DNA from: Nitrospinota bacterium | GTDB taxonomy: Bacteria > Nitrospinota_A > UBA7883 > JACRLM01 | Direction of reading: 5' to 3' | Assembly: GCA_015231995.1 (NCBI GenBank) | Contig: JADGAO010000002.1 | Span: 2,500 to 38,995, forward strand | DNA: 36,496 nt | Part shown: one piece after another, positions 20,538 through 28,909 of the stretch | Layout of the letters: every line of letters starts with the position of its first letter | How positions within the stretch are numbered: position 1 is the stretch's first letter | The notes under the pieces: model-generated | What the model was told of the DNA's origin: nothing | Databases searched by the model: none | Seen by the model: the letters and a program-made list of their open reading frames with translations, nothing else | Program-made: the position numbers and the translations under genes

Positions 20538-22298
20538 ATGCCGATCCAGGAGAATTCGAAATTCCTGAAGACCATTTTTTGGGGTTCGTCCCTGGGGCTT
20601 GGGCTTGTTGGCGTCTTCGTGCTGACAGGTTATCTGATTGTTGACAGGTCCATTCATATTCAAGAGGTCACCTCCTCCGTAATAAACAGCGCCGGGCAGA
20701 GGCGGTGGCTGTCTCAACGCATCGCGCTAGAGGCTCTTCACATCGCAAGTTCCGATAACCAGGCGGAAAAAAAGTATTTGAGCGGCAGGTTGGCGGAGCA
20801 TTGCGACGACCTTGAGAATGTGCATAACTGGCTGATCAACGGGGAGCATCCGTTCGGCCTCAAGGGCGGAATGTCCCAAGACCTTCGAAAAATATATTTC
20901 GACGCTCCCAACAATGTCGACAGGGAATTGCGCGAATACATCGCTAACGCCAGGACGCTCATTAACTGGCAAGGCGAAAAGCTTTCGCACGACAATTTCC
21001 ACCTTACATACATACTCAACAACGCCGAAGGCCATATTCTCTCCGAGCTCGACAACGTCGTCAGAATGTATCAGACGGAAGGGGAGGCGATGGTGGCGGG
21101 GCAGAGATACCTGATGAAAGTAACGCTTTTCCTCACCCTGACAGCTCTGTTTATGGTGGCTCTGTTCATTTTCTGGCCTATGGCAAAGCACATAAACAAG
21201 GAAGCGATGGCCCTAGAGGCGGCCCGCCGCAATGCGGAGGATTCCACCAAACTCAAGGACAAGTTCGTCTCTCTTGTCGCTCATGATTTAAGGTCGCCAT
21301 TCATTTCGATGCTCGGGCTACTGAAGATGGTGGAAGAGAACGGCGACGGGGCCAAACTCTCCGAAAAGCAGAGACTCATTCTCGGCAGGGTGGAACAGAG
21401 CGGCGAAGGTCTTTTAAAGATGATAGACGAGCTGTTGAACATAACCAGGCTTCAAACCGGCAACATTTTAATCAGGCCCCGGTTCATCGAAGCGGCGTTC
21501 ATCGTCTCCTCGGTCGTCAACTCGCTGGAGCATATGGCCAAATCCAAGAAGATCGAAATCTCCAACGAGGTTCCGAAGGGGACGAGGCTGTACGCGGATT
21601 TTGACCTGATACAGGAGGTTTTCATGAACCTCGTTTCCAACGCGATAAAATTCACAAATCCCGGCGGCAAAATAGTTGTTTTCGTCCCGGAAGGGAAAAA
21701 GGGGATAGCGATCCGGGACACAGGCGTCGGGATGAACGACAGTTACATTTCCAGGATATTCAAGTATGAAGAGAAGACTACTACAACCGGGACTGGCGGC
21801 GAAAAGGGAAGCGGATTCGGACTTCCACTTTCGGCGGAGATAATGCTGGCCCACGGCGGGTCTCTGCGGGCAGAGTCCAAACCCGGTGAGGGAACCGTTT
21901 TCTACGCCGAACTGCCGGAGAAAAAGCCGCTGGCGCTTGTGGTGGACGACATGGATATCAACAGGGCGGTATTCACCAACGTGCTTGAAAAGGCGAGGAT
22001 GGAGGTGGTGTGCGCCGAAAATGGGGCGAAAGCCTTGAGGGCAATCGAGGAGCGCAGGCCGGACATTATCGTGACGGACATTCACATGCCGAAAATGAAC
22101 GGTTTTGATTTTCTCCACTACATACAGCGCGACCCGATACTTAAAAACACCCCGATCCTCGTCATTTCGGCGGACCCCGACAATGAAATACGGCAGAAAG
22201 CGTTTATGGTGGGCGCGTCCGATTTTATGCTACACCCGTTCGCGCCGGAGGAATTCCTCGCCCGCGCGCGCAGGCTCATAGATTGCGTGAAAAACTAG
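20538..22298 (+). CDS. Hybrid sensor histidine kinase with PilJ/NarX-like sensor
   Basis: A 586-residue inner-membrane protein. It has a first membrane helix at about 13-35, a periplasmic part with INSAGQRRWLSQRIA (50-63) typical of the PilJ/NarX-type sensor domain, and a second helix at 192-213. The kinase core has the H-box SLVAHDLRSPF (His249), N-box MNLVSNAIKF (363-372), G1 IRDTGVGM (Asp394) and G2 GSGFGLPL (424-431). A C-terminal receiver domain has the acid pair Asp470/Asp471 and phospho-acceptor Asp514 in VTDIHMPKMNG. The receiver lysine that normally precedes proline reads LHPF, with His566 in its place. The gene stands alone between repeats and a convergent efflux operon. PilJ-type sensors are known from type IV pilus chemoreceptors and, in NarX, nitrate sensing; the ligand here is unknown. 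No output domain is attached. Confidence 0.92.
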   Translation: MPIQENSKFLKTIFWGSSLGLGLVGVFVLTGYLIVDRSIHIQEVTSSVINSAGQRRWLSQRIALEALHIASSDNQAEKKYLSGRLAEHCDDLENVHNWLINGEHPFGLKGGMSQDLRKIYFDAPNNVDRELREYIANARTLINWQGEKLSHDNFHLTYILNNAEGHILSELDNVVRMYQTEGEAMVAGQRYLMKVTLFLTLTALFMVALFIFWPMAKHINKEAMALEAARRNAEDSTKLKDKFVSLVAHDLRSPFISMLGLLKMVEENGDGAKLSEKQRLILGRVEQSGEGLLKMIDELLNITRLQTGNILIRPRFIEAAFIVSSVVNSLEHMAKSKKIEISNEVPKGTRLYADFDLIQEVFMNLVSNAIKFTNPGGKIVVFVPEGKKGIAIRDTGVGMNDSYISRIFKYEEKTTTTGTGGEKGSGFGLPLSAEIMLAHGGSLRAESKPGEGTVFYAELPEKKPLALVVDDMDINRAVFTNVLEKARMEVVCAENGAKALRAIEERRPDIIVTDIHMPKMNGFDFLHYIQRDPILKNTPILVISADPDNEIRQKAFMVGASDFMLHPFAPEEFLARARRLIDCVKN

Positions 22299-22342
22299 GA
22301 CCCCATCGAGGGCCGCGCTTTGCCCGCGCCCACCTTGACCCG

Positions 22343-23461
22343 TTACCCGATATTTTTCCTGAACCGCATGACGCTGAAGGAAAGGAACGTCACTCCCAAC
22401 GCAAGCAGAGCCAGCTCCTGCGGCCATAGCGTGTCCAAGCCCATGCCCTTGAGGAATATCCCGCGTATTATCACCAGAAAATGCCGGAGAGGGTTTATCA
22501 GCGTGACCCACTGGAAAAAGACCGGCATGTTGTCCGCAGGGAATATGAACCCGGATAAAAGCACGAACGGGGCGAAAAACAGGAACGTCGCCATCATCGC
22601 CTGTTGTTGAGTTCTTGCGATGGTGGAGATGAACAACCCGAAACTAAGCGACGAAAGCAGAAACACGCCGGTTGACGCGGTGAGCAGAACCAGCGACCCA
22701 CGGATCGGTATCTCATACCAGTAAACGGCGACGATGGAAACCAGCGCCATGTCGAAAAAACCGATGAGCGCGAAAGGTATCGTCTTGCCGAGGATAAGCT
22801 CCACCGGCGTTAGCGGCGTGACCATCAACTGCTCTATAGTTCCTATCTCCCGCTCCCGCACGACGGCCATCGAGGTGAGAAGAAGGCTGATGAGCATCAC
22901 CAGTATCGCTATGACGCCGGGGACGTTGTAGTTCCTGCTTTTCAGGTCGGGGTTGTACCAGGCGCGTGTTTTCATGTCAACGATGACGGGCCGTCCCAAC
23001 ACAGATGAGACGGGAGCCTTCATGTCGCGCGAAAACTTCCCGGCCACCCTGGCGGCGTAGCTGATGGCGATAAGGGCGGTGTTGGAGTCCGTCCCGTCCA
23101 CAAGCATCTGCGCGGCGGTCGGCTTCCCCTTTTTAATGTCCGCCGAGAAGCCGTGGACGATGATGAGCGCCATCGTGGCCTCGCCCCTGTCGAGTATTCC
23201 GTCGGCCTCCCGTGGGGACTCCATGTTGTTTATTATCGTAAAATAGCCGGAGGCGGCCATGCGCCGGACGATCTCCCGGCTCTCATACGAGTTGTCGCCG
23301 TCGTAGACGACGGTTCGGATGTTGTTGACGTCGGTGGTCACGGCATAGCCGAACAAAAGCATCTGCATGATCGGCGCGCCGAACACCACACCCTTCATCC
23401 GCTTGTCCCGCAACAGCTGGATGAACTCTTTGACGACCATCCGCCAGATACGTTCTATCAT
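22343..23461 (-). CDS. ABC-2 type permease (YbhR/YbhS-like), second of pair
   Basis: A 372-residue membrane protein of the ABC-2 exporter family. The start MIERIWRMVVKEFIQLLRDKRM is the typical cytoplasmic entry. The first helix is at about 25-45, then a soluble domain of about 130 residues (VYDGDNSYESREIVRRM to TRAWYNPDLKSRNYNVPGV), then about five helices from about 178 to the end. A conserved loop (REREIGTIEQLMVTPLTPVELILGKTIPF) matches this family. It pairs with the similar permease upstream, with a three-base gap between them, to form the membrane part of the exporter. It is the last gene of the operon and converges with the histidine kinase gene. Confidence 0.92.
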   Translation of the reverse strand: MIERIWRMVVKEFIQLLRDKRMKGVVFGAPIMQMLLFGYAVTTDVNNIRTVVYDGDNSYESREIVRRMAASGYFTIINNMESPREADGILDRGEATMALIIVHGFSADIKKGKPTAAQMLVDGTDSNTALIAISYAARVAGKFSRDMKAPVSSVLGRPVIVDMKTRAWYNPDLKSRNYNVPGVIAILVMLISLLLTSMAVVREREIGTIEQLMVTPLTPVELILGKTIPFALIGFFDMALVSIVAVYWYEIPIRGSLVLLTASTGVFLLSSLSFGLFISTIARTQQQAMMATFLFFAPFVLLSGFIFPADNMPVFFQWVTLINPLRHFLVIIRGIFLKGMGLDTLWPQELALLALGVTFLSFSVMRFRKNIG

Positions 23462-23464
23462 CGT

Positions 23465-24574
23465 TCAGGCTATCTTCTTTTTAAGTTTCATGTTGGCCGC
23501 CGCAAAAACGACCGCGCCGAACAGGGCCAGCAGGGTAAGGTCGAACCACACCAGTGAAAGCCCGCTACCTTTCAGGAAAATCCCCTTGATGATCGTGACG
23601 AAATAGCGCGCGGGGACGATGCGTGTTATCAACTGCAACACATAGGGCATGTTGATGATGGATATCATGAAACCGGAAAGCAGGAACGCGGGCAGGAACG
23701 TCATCACCAGCGCGATCTGGCTTGCGGGAAGCTGGCTTTTTGTCATTATGGACACGAGTATGCCCAGGCTCAACACGCCGAACAAAAAAACGGCGGAGAC
23801 GACAAGAAGCAAAACGAGGCTCCCCTTAAGCTCCACCCCGAAAACGAAAACGGTGACGGAAACAGCCACCAGCATGTCAATGAACCCTATCAGGAAATAG
23901 GGGATCAGTTTGCCGATGATAAGCTCCGACGTTTTTAACGGCGTGGTGATCAACTGCTCCATCGTGCCTCGTTCCCACTCGCGGGCAATCGTCAGCGACG
24001 TGAGCAGGGCCGCGATGACCGACATGATGACCGCGATCAGGCCGGGGATTATGAAGTTGCGGGATTTGAGGTCTTCGTTGTACCAGACCCGGACTCTTGG
24101 ATCCACCGCCGGGGCGGACCGCCTTGGGGAGAGCTTCGCGGAAAACATGTCCGATGCGGCGGACAGGTAGCCTGCGGCGATGGTGGCGGTGTTGGCGTCG
24201 CTCCCGTCAATCAGGGCCTGTATCTGCGCCGGTTTTCCAAGCCGGATATTCTCGGAAAAACCGCGCGGAATGGCGATGGCGATTTTCGCCGCTCCAGAGT
24301 CTATGATCCGCTCTATCTGCTGGTAATCAACGGACGGGTCGACGATGATGAAGTAGCCGGAGGCCGAAAGATCGCTGGCGAACCTTCTGCTCACTTCGCT
24401 CTTGTCAAGGTCGCACACGACGGTTTTGAGGTTTTTGATATCCATCGTTATAGCGAAACCGAAAATAAAAAGCAGGATCAGCGGCAATAAGAACGCCATC
24501 GCCATGCTCAACGGATCGCGCCTGATCTGGATTATCTCCTTCTTTGCGATGGCGTAAACGCGGGCGATCCTCAT
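23465..24574 (-). CDS. ABC-2 type permease (YbhR/YbhS-like), first of pair
   Basis: A 369-residue permease with the same layout as its downstream partner: MRIARVYAIAKKEIIQIRRDPLSM at the start, one helix at about 27-45, a soluble domain to about residue 175 (ending VRVWYNEDLKSRNFIIPGL), and about five helices. The REWERGTMEQLITTPLKTSELIIGKLIPYF loop is diagnostic of the family. The start lies one base after the stop of the preceding ATPase. Two different permeases imply a heterodimeric channel. Confidence 0.92.
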   Translation of the reverse strand: MRIARVYAIAKKEIIQIRRDPLSMAMAFLLPLILLFIFGFAITMDIKNLKTVVCDLDKSEVSRRFASDLSASGYFIIVDPSVDYQQIERIIDSGAAKIAIAIPRGFSENIRLGKPAQIQALIDGSDANTATIAAGYLSAASDMFSAKLSPRRSAPAVDPRVRVWYNEDLKSRNFIIPGLIAVIMSVIAALLTSLTIAREWERGTMEQLITTPLKTSELIIGKLIPYFLIGFIDMLVAVSVTVFVFGVELKGSLVLLLVVSAVFLFGVLSLGILVSIMTKSQLPASQIALVMTFLPAFLLSGFMISIINMPYVLQLITRIVPARYFVTIIKGIFLKGSGLSLVWFDLTLLALFGAVVFAAANMKLKKKIA

Positions 24575-24575
24575 T

Positions 24576-25502
24576 TCAGGAGACCTCGATGAGATTGACG
24601 AACACGTCTTCCAACGACGGGGCGATCTTCTCGATACGGAGCGGCGTCATCCCTGCGTCTGCAAGAGCCTTGCGTATCGCAGGCTCCGCAACCATTCCGT
24701 CGTCCACGGTCACATGAAGAGCGCTTCCGAAAATGGACGGATCAAACCCTGAGGTGAAAAGAACTTCCATCGCCTCCACCGGGTTTTCCATCTCCACCTC
24801 CAGCACCTCCTTCGTCATGGCCGACTGCTTGAGGGTTTTCGGCGATCCTTCGGCGATGATCTTGCCACGGTATATCAACGCCAGCCTGTCGCAGTATTCG
24901 GCCTCCTCCATATAGTGCGTGGTGACGAAAACGGTGGCCCCTCCCTCCGCCATCATGTAGATGAGGTTCCAGAAGTTCCTGCGCGAAATGGGATCCACGC
25001 CCGATGTCGGCTCGTCCAGGAACAGGATGGGCGGCTCGTGCAGTATGGCGCAACCTAGCGCGAGCCGTTGTTTGACGCCGGTCGGAAGCGTTTTGGTCAA
25101 CGCTCCTCGCCTGTCCATAAGGCCGGCCATCGAAAGAGCCCAATCTTTGCGGCCTTGCGCTTTGGACCTGGGCACGCTGTATATTCCGCTGAAAAAGTCT
25201 ATGTTCTGCTCCACCGTCAGATCGTCGTAAAGAGAGAACCTTTGCGACATATATCCGATGATTTTTTTTATTTCCTCGGATTGCCTCATGATGTCCAGTC
25301 CGCCGACGTATCCGCCGCCGGATGTCGGCGTAAGCAGGCCGCAAAGCATTTTTATCGTCGTGGATTTGCCCGCTCCGTTCGGCCCCAGGAAACCGAATAT
25401 CTCACCCTTGCCCACCTCAAGGTCTATATGATCCACCGCCGTGAACTTTCCGAACATGCGGGTCAACTGTTCCACTTTTACAGTAACGCCGTTCCCGCTC
25501 AT
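24576..25502 (-). CDS. ABC exporter ATPase with altered signature motif
   Basis: A 308-residue ATPase subunit. Walker A is GPNGAGKST (41-49), Q-loop YMSQRFSLYDDLT (84-96), Walker B ILFLDEPTSGVDP (159-171) and the switch histidine TTHYMEEAEYCD. The usual LSGGQ signature reads LPTGVKQRLALG (139-150). This matches the second half of E. coli YbhF-like tandem ATPases, which as I recall also have LPxG. The start overlaps the end of the other ATPase gene by four bases. Together they would form a heterodimer in which the two ATP sites are not equal. Confidence 0.92.
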   Translation of the reverse strand: MSGNGVTVKVEQLTRMFGKFTAVDHIDLEVGKGEIFGFLGPNGAGKSTTIKMLCGLLTPTSGGGYVGGLDIMRQSEEIKKIIGYMSQRFSLYDDLTVEQNIDFFSGIYSVPRSKAQGRKDWALSMAGLMDRRGALTKTLPTGVKQRLALGCAILHEPPILFLDEPTSGVDPISRRNFWNLIYMMAEGGATVFVTTHYMEEAEYCDRLALIYRGKIIAEGSPKTLKQSAMTKEVLEVEMENPVEAMEVLFTSGFDPSIFGSALHVTVDDGMVAEPAIRKALADAGMTPLRIEKIAPSLEDVFVNLIEVS

Positions 25503-26425
25503 TTGCGTTCCACCAGCGAGATGAACATGTCCTCCAGCGACGGCGCGATTTCACGAGAGCCTTCCACGGGCAGGCCGTTATCCTTTATCACGGCGATCAC
25601 GCCACCGAGCCTGTCCATGGATTCGAGCGCCACATGAATCCTGTCTCCGTAGGCGGTGACTTTCAACACTCCTCCCAGGGGGCGGACGAGCTTCTCGACG
25701 GCGCGGACGGCATGGGTGGCTATCTCCACCATCGGCGCGCCAAGCGAATTTTTAATATTCTTCGGCGTGTCCACCACGATGAGTTTGCCCTCGTTCAAAA
25801 GCCCCACACGGCCGCACCGCTCCGCCTCGTCGAGGTAGGCCGTGGTGATGAGTATGGTCACGCCCTCTTTCAGCAGGTCGTACAGTATTTTCCAGAAATC
25901 GCGGCGGGAGACGGGATCGACGCCGTTGGTAGGCTCGTCGAGAAGCAATATTTCCGGCGTGTGTATCAACGCGCAGGCGAGTCCCAGCTTTTGTTTCATC
26001 CCGCCCGATAACGCCCCGGCCAGCCTGTCTTTGAACGGTGTGAGGTTGGAAAAACCGAGCAGTCGTTCGATTATTGCGGGGCGCTCCTTGCGCGTCACTT
26101 CGTAAAGGTCGGCGTAGAAAAGCAGGTTCTCCAGCGTCGTCAGGTCTTCGTACAACCCGAAGCGCTGGGACATGTAGCCGATTTTGTCTTTGACGGCCTC
26201 AGGATCGCGATTCACGGAAATTCCCGCGACATACGCTTCGCCGGATGTGGGGTCCATGATCCCCGACAGTATGCGCAGGGCCGTGGTCTTCCCCGCGCCG
26301 TCCGGCCCCACCAGGCCGAACAGCTCTCCGCGTCCTATCGAAAGGTCAAGTCCGTCGAGCGCCCTGACATCGCCGAAATGTTTGGCGAGACTGCGGGTCT
26401 CTATCTCGAACTCAGCCCCGCCCAC
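25499..26425 (-). CDS. ABC exporter ATPase with canonical signature
   Basis: A 308-residue ATPase subunit with Walker A GPDGAGKTT (40-48), Q-loop YMSQRFGLYEDLT, signature LSGGMKQKLGLA (139-150) and Walker B ILLLDEPTNGVD (159-170). The switch position reads TTAYLDEAERC, with Tyr where histidine is usual, as in other two-domain ATPases of this group. It corresponds to the first half of YbhF. Its start overlaps the adaptor gene by 14 bases and its end overlaps the second ATPase gene by four, so the whole operon is tightly coupled. Confidence 0.92.
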   Translation of the reverse strand: MGGAEFEIETRSLAKHFGDVRALDGLDLSIGRGELFGLVGPDGAGKTTALRILSGIMDPTSGEAYVAGISVNRDPEAVKDKIGYMSQRFGLYEDLTTLENLLFYADLYEVTRKERPAIIERLLGFSNLTPFKDRLAGALSGGMKQKLGLACALIHTPEILLLDEPTNGVDPVSRRDFWKILYDLLKEGVTILITTAYLDEAERCGRVGLLNEGKLIVVDTPKNIKNSLGAPMVEIATHAVRAVEKLVRPLGGVLKVTAYGDRIHVALESMDRLGGVIAVIKDNGLPVEGSREIAPSLEDMFISLVERK

Positions 26426-27404
26426 CGGCGTCGAGCCTCACGTCGGCGGGCATACCGGGTTTCAACTCCAGCCCATCGTTTTTGACGGCCACTTTCATGG
26501 CGAAGACCAGCTTGACGCGCTCTTCCTTTGTCTGGATGTTTTTGGGCGTAAACTCCGCCTCCGACGCGATATGGCTCACCGTTCCCTCGAAAACCTTTCC
26601 CGGATAAGAGTCCACCGTCACAAAAGCCCTCTGCCCGATTTTGACGGTGTTAAGCTTGTCTTCCTTGACGTAGACGCGCACCCAGGGGTGTTGGAGATCG
26701 GCTATCGTCGCCACCGGTGCCCCTACGCCTGCGGATTCGCCTGGCTCCATGTTCCGGCGCAGTGTTATTCCCGACACCGGGGAGTATAACGTCGCGTCCT
26801 TAAGCCGCTCGCTGGCCAGCGACAGGGCCGCTTCCGCCTGCCGTACGCGGGCTTTGGCCGCCACGATGGATTCCTTTCTCGGCCCTTCCACCGCAAGACT
26901 GTGAGCCTCGACGGTTTTTTTGTGGATGTTGAATGACACGTCGCGGCCTCTCTGCGCCTCCTCCAGTTTTTGGGCGGAGATGGCGCCGCTGTCATGTAGG
27001 AAAACCGCCCGTTTAAGCTCCTTTTCCGTTTTATCAAGCTCGGCTTTGGCCTGCGCTATAGAGGCGGACGCCTGGGCGATGTCCTGCTTGCGCGATCCGG
27101 CGGAAATCTCGTCAAGCCTGGCGAGAGCCTCGTCAAGCGCCGCCATCGCCTGCTCGACGGTTTTTTCCAGCTCCGCGCTTTCCAGCTTTGCGAGCATCTC
27201 CCCTTCGCTTACTCTGCGGCCCTCGTCGGTAAAAATCTCCGCGATTCTTCCGGGAGCCTTGAAGCCAAGGTCAACCTCCGTCACCTCCACGTTTCCGAAA
27301 AGGATAAGGGCTCCGGTCTCTTTGGCGGCGTTTGACGAATAGTAATAAAACCCTAATCCTGCGGCCACGGCCAGCAGGATAAACGCCACGGCGAATTTCT
27401 TCAT
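26412..27404 (-). CDS. HlyD-family periplasmic adaptor (YbhG-like)
   Basis: A 330-residue membrane-fusion protein. It has an N-terminal membrane anchor (FAVAFILLAVAAGLGFYYY), then a biotinyl-lipoyl half (VEVTEVDLGFKAPGRIAEIFTDEGRRVSEGEMLAKLES), a long coiled coil at about 75-200, the second lipoyl half (YSPVSGITLRRNMEPGESAGVG) and a beta-barrel (KEDKLNTVKIGQRAFVTVDSYPGKVFEGTV). It would link the inner-membrane ABC exporter to the TolC channel. It starts four bases inside the end of the TolC-like gene (ATGA). Confidence 0.93.
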   Translation of the reverse strand: MKKFAVAFILLAVAAGLGFYYYSSNAAKETGALILFGNVEVTEVDLGFKAPGRIAEIFTDEGRRVSEGEMLAKLESAELEKTVEQAMAALDEALARLDEISAGSRKQDIAQASASIAQAKAELDKTEKELKRAVFLHDSGAISAQKLEEAQRGRDVSFNIHKKTVEAHSLAVEGPRKESIVAAKARVRQAEAALSLASERLKDATLYSPVSGITLRRNMEPGESAGVGAPVATIADLQHPWVRVYVKEDKLNTVKIGQRAFVTVDSYPGKVFEGTVSHIASEAEFTPKNIQTKEERVKLVFAMKVAVKNDGLELKPGMPADVRLDAGGRG

Positions 27405-28726
27405 TTCGAAATCTCCAAGGAGTTGGAAAGCTCCCCCATAGCCCTTGCAAGGGCCACCAGGCTTGCGTCCCTGTCGTAAACGGCCTGACTATGATCGTTC
27501 TCTACCCGAAGAGTCGAAACCGCCGCGTCCGTTACGTCAGTGGACGAACCCTGCCCCGCGCCAAACCGGAGCTGTTCCACACGCAGGGCTTCTGCGGCCG
27601 CCGTCACTGCTGGCGTTAACATTTCGATCCTCTTCTCGGACAGATCAACGCCGAGGCGGGCCTCTTTCACCTCCCGCGTTATGTTGATACGCAATGCCCG
27701 CTCTTCCACCTTCGCCTTTTCCATCTCCATCGTCTCTTTTGCGGATTCATGGGCGATGGTTCCGCCGTCCAGTATGGGCACGCTCATCCTCAACGAAGCG
27801 CTCCAGTTTTCGTTGAGCCTCATGTCGTCGGCGGATCTCCCGCCATAATCGCCCGTGAGCGTGACGATGGGAAGCCTTTTGCCGCCTGCGATAAGGGCGC
27901 GTTCCTCGAAAATCTTTATTCGTGTCCTTGCGGACGAAAGCTCGCTTCGTTTCGACAGCGCGCCTTTTATGGATTCGTCTTCCGAAGGGAAGGGGAATAT
28001 CGTGGCCTGATATTTTGCCAATTCGATCCGGGCGGAGACGTCTTCGATTCCCATCAATGACTTCAAAGCCTCCATCGCGTTCTCTGCGCTGTTCGAGACG
28101 ACGCTGACGTTGTGCCGGGCGCGGGCCAGCTCCACCTCGCTTTTTAACACATCCAGTTTGGGGAGCGAACCGCTTTGGTGAAACGAAACCACATCTTTAT
28201 GATGCGCCTCCATCTGGCTCACTGCCGCTTCGGCGGAAGACTTCATTTTCTCCAACTGCAATATCTTGAAGTATAGGCTGGCGATGTTGAACAACAGGTC
28301 TTCGCGCGATGTGGAAAGCGAGTCTCTCGCCGCCGACTGTCGAAGATGCGCCACCGCTACGTTTCTTTCGAGCCGTCCACCCCTGTATATGGGAAGCGAG
28401 AACGACAACCCCGCGTCATACACCGGATTGGAAAAATCGGGAAAACTTGCGCCCGGCCCCGGTTTGCCCGATATGGGAGAAAGGGGCGAATCGTAACGCG
28501 ACCTAGTGGCGGCCATCTGCGCGTCCAGCCGCAGTCTGCGCTCCCCCTCTGCGATTTGTACGCTCTCGCCCTCGGAGGTTACGTCAATGGATGCGGCTTT
28601 GAGCCTTGGGTTGTTTTGCAGGGCATAGACGGCGATGTCTTTGAGCGTCATCGGGCCGTCCGCGCCAAATACGGCGTGCGCCGTTATGAGCAGTGCCCCT
28701 AGCGCGAAAATGGAGGCGAGTCTCAT
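27401..28726 (-). CDS. TolC-family outer membrane efflux protein
   Basis: A 441-residue outer membrane factor. It has a signal peptide (MRLASIFALGALLITAHAVFGA), then two repeats of long helices with beta segments, for example NPRLKAASIDVTSEGESVQIAEGERR near the start, PVYDAGLSFSLPIYRGGRLE in the first repeat and WSASLRMSVPILDGGTIAHES in the second. The second repeat ends with RFGAGQGSSTDVTDAAVSTL. This is the outer membrane channel of the efflux system encoded next to it, and it is the first gene of the operon. E. coli ybhGFSR has no TolC gene in its operon, so this operon is self-contained. Confidence 0.93.
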   Translation of the reverse strand: MRLASIFALGALLITAHAVFGADGPMTLKDIAVYALQNNPRLKAASIDVTSEGESVQIAEGERRLRLDAQMAATRSRYDSPLSPISGKPGPGASFPDFSNPVYDAGLSFSLPIYRGGRLERNVAVAHLRQSAARDSLSTSREDLLFNIASLYFKILQLEKMKSSAEAAVSQMEAHHKDVVSFHQSGSLPKLDVLKSEVELARARHNVSVVSNSAENAMEALKSLMGIEDVSARIELAKYQATIFPFPSEDESIKGALSKRSELSSARTRIKIFEERALIAGGKRLPIVTLTGDYGGRSADDMRLNENWSASLRMSVPILDGGTIAHESAKETMEMEKAKVEERALRINITREVKEARLGVDLSEKRIEMLTPAVTAAAEALRVEQLRFGAGQGSSTDVTDAAVSTLRVENDHSQAVYDRDASLVALARAMGELSNSLEISK

Positions 28727-28760
28727 GCCATACCTCGAACAAGACCCGTTATTAGTTGCT

Positions 28761-28785
28761 GTCCGGGGAGTTTTTCACCTCGGAC
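28761..28785 (+). repeat. TTTTT-loop hairpin, third member of the TTCTT family
   Basis: GTCCGGGGAG / CACCTCGGAC around loop TTTTT, with one mismatch and one G-T pair. Stem length and loop size are as at 20007-20031 and 20067-20091. As at that site, a multi-hairpin repeat follows close by. Confidence 0.5.
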
Positions 28786-28801
28786 GCTTGGGCGCTCCCA
28801 G

Positions 28802-28892
28802 GCCCCCTGACAAGGGGGCGGCGAACGATAGTGAGCGGGGGGTTCCTAACCCCTCCGGCGCGAAGACGCGCCACCTCCCCTTGTCAGTGGAG
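28802..28892 (+). repeat. Multi-hairpin repeat, copy 3
   Basis: Consecutive hairpins: GCCCCC/GGGGGC, GGGGTT/AACCCC, GGCGCG/CGCGCC and a terminal CTCC/GGAG. The order is the reverse of copy 1 (12499-12586) and the same as copy 2. It lies between the TolC gene start and the response regulator stop, so it could end the regulator transcript before the efflux operon. Confidence 0.8.
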
Positions 28893-28909
28893 CAATACCC
28901 TCCATCCGG

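Noticed and set aside
22299..22342. Terminator between the histidine kinase and the efflux operon
   Set aside because: GGGC/GCCC-type hairpin with a bulge is present at about 22310-22331, but there is no T-tract on either strand and stem quality is poor.
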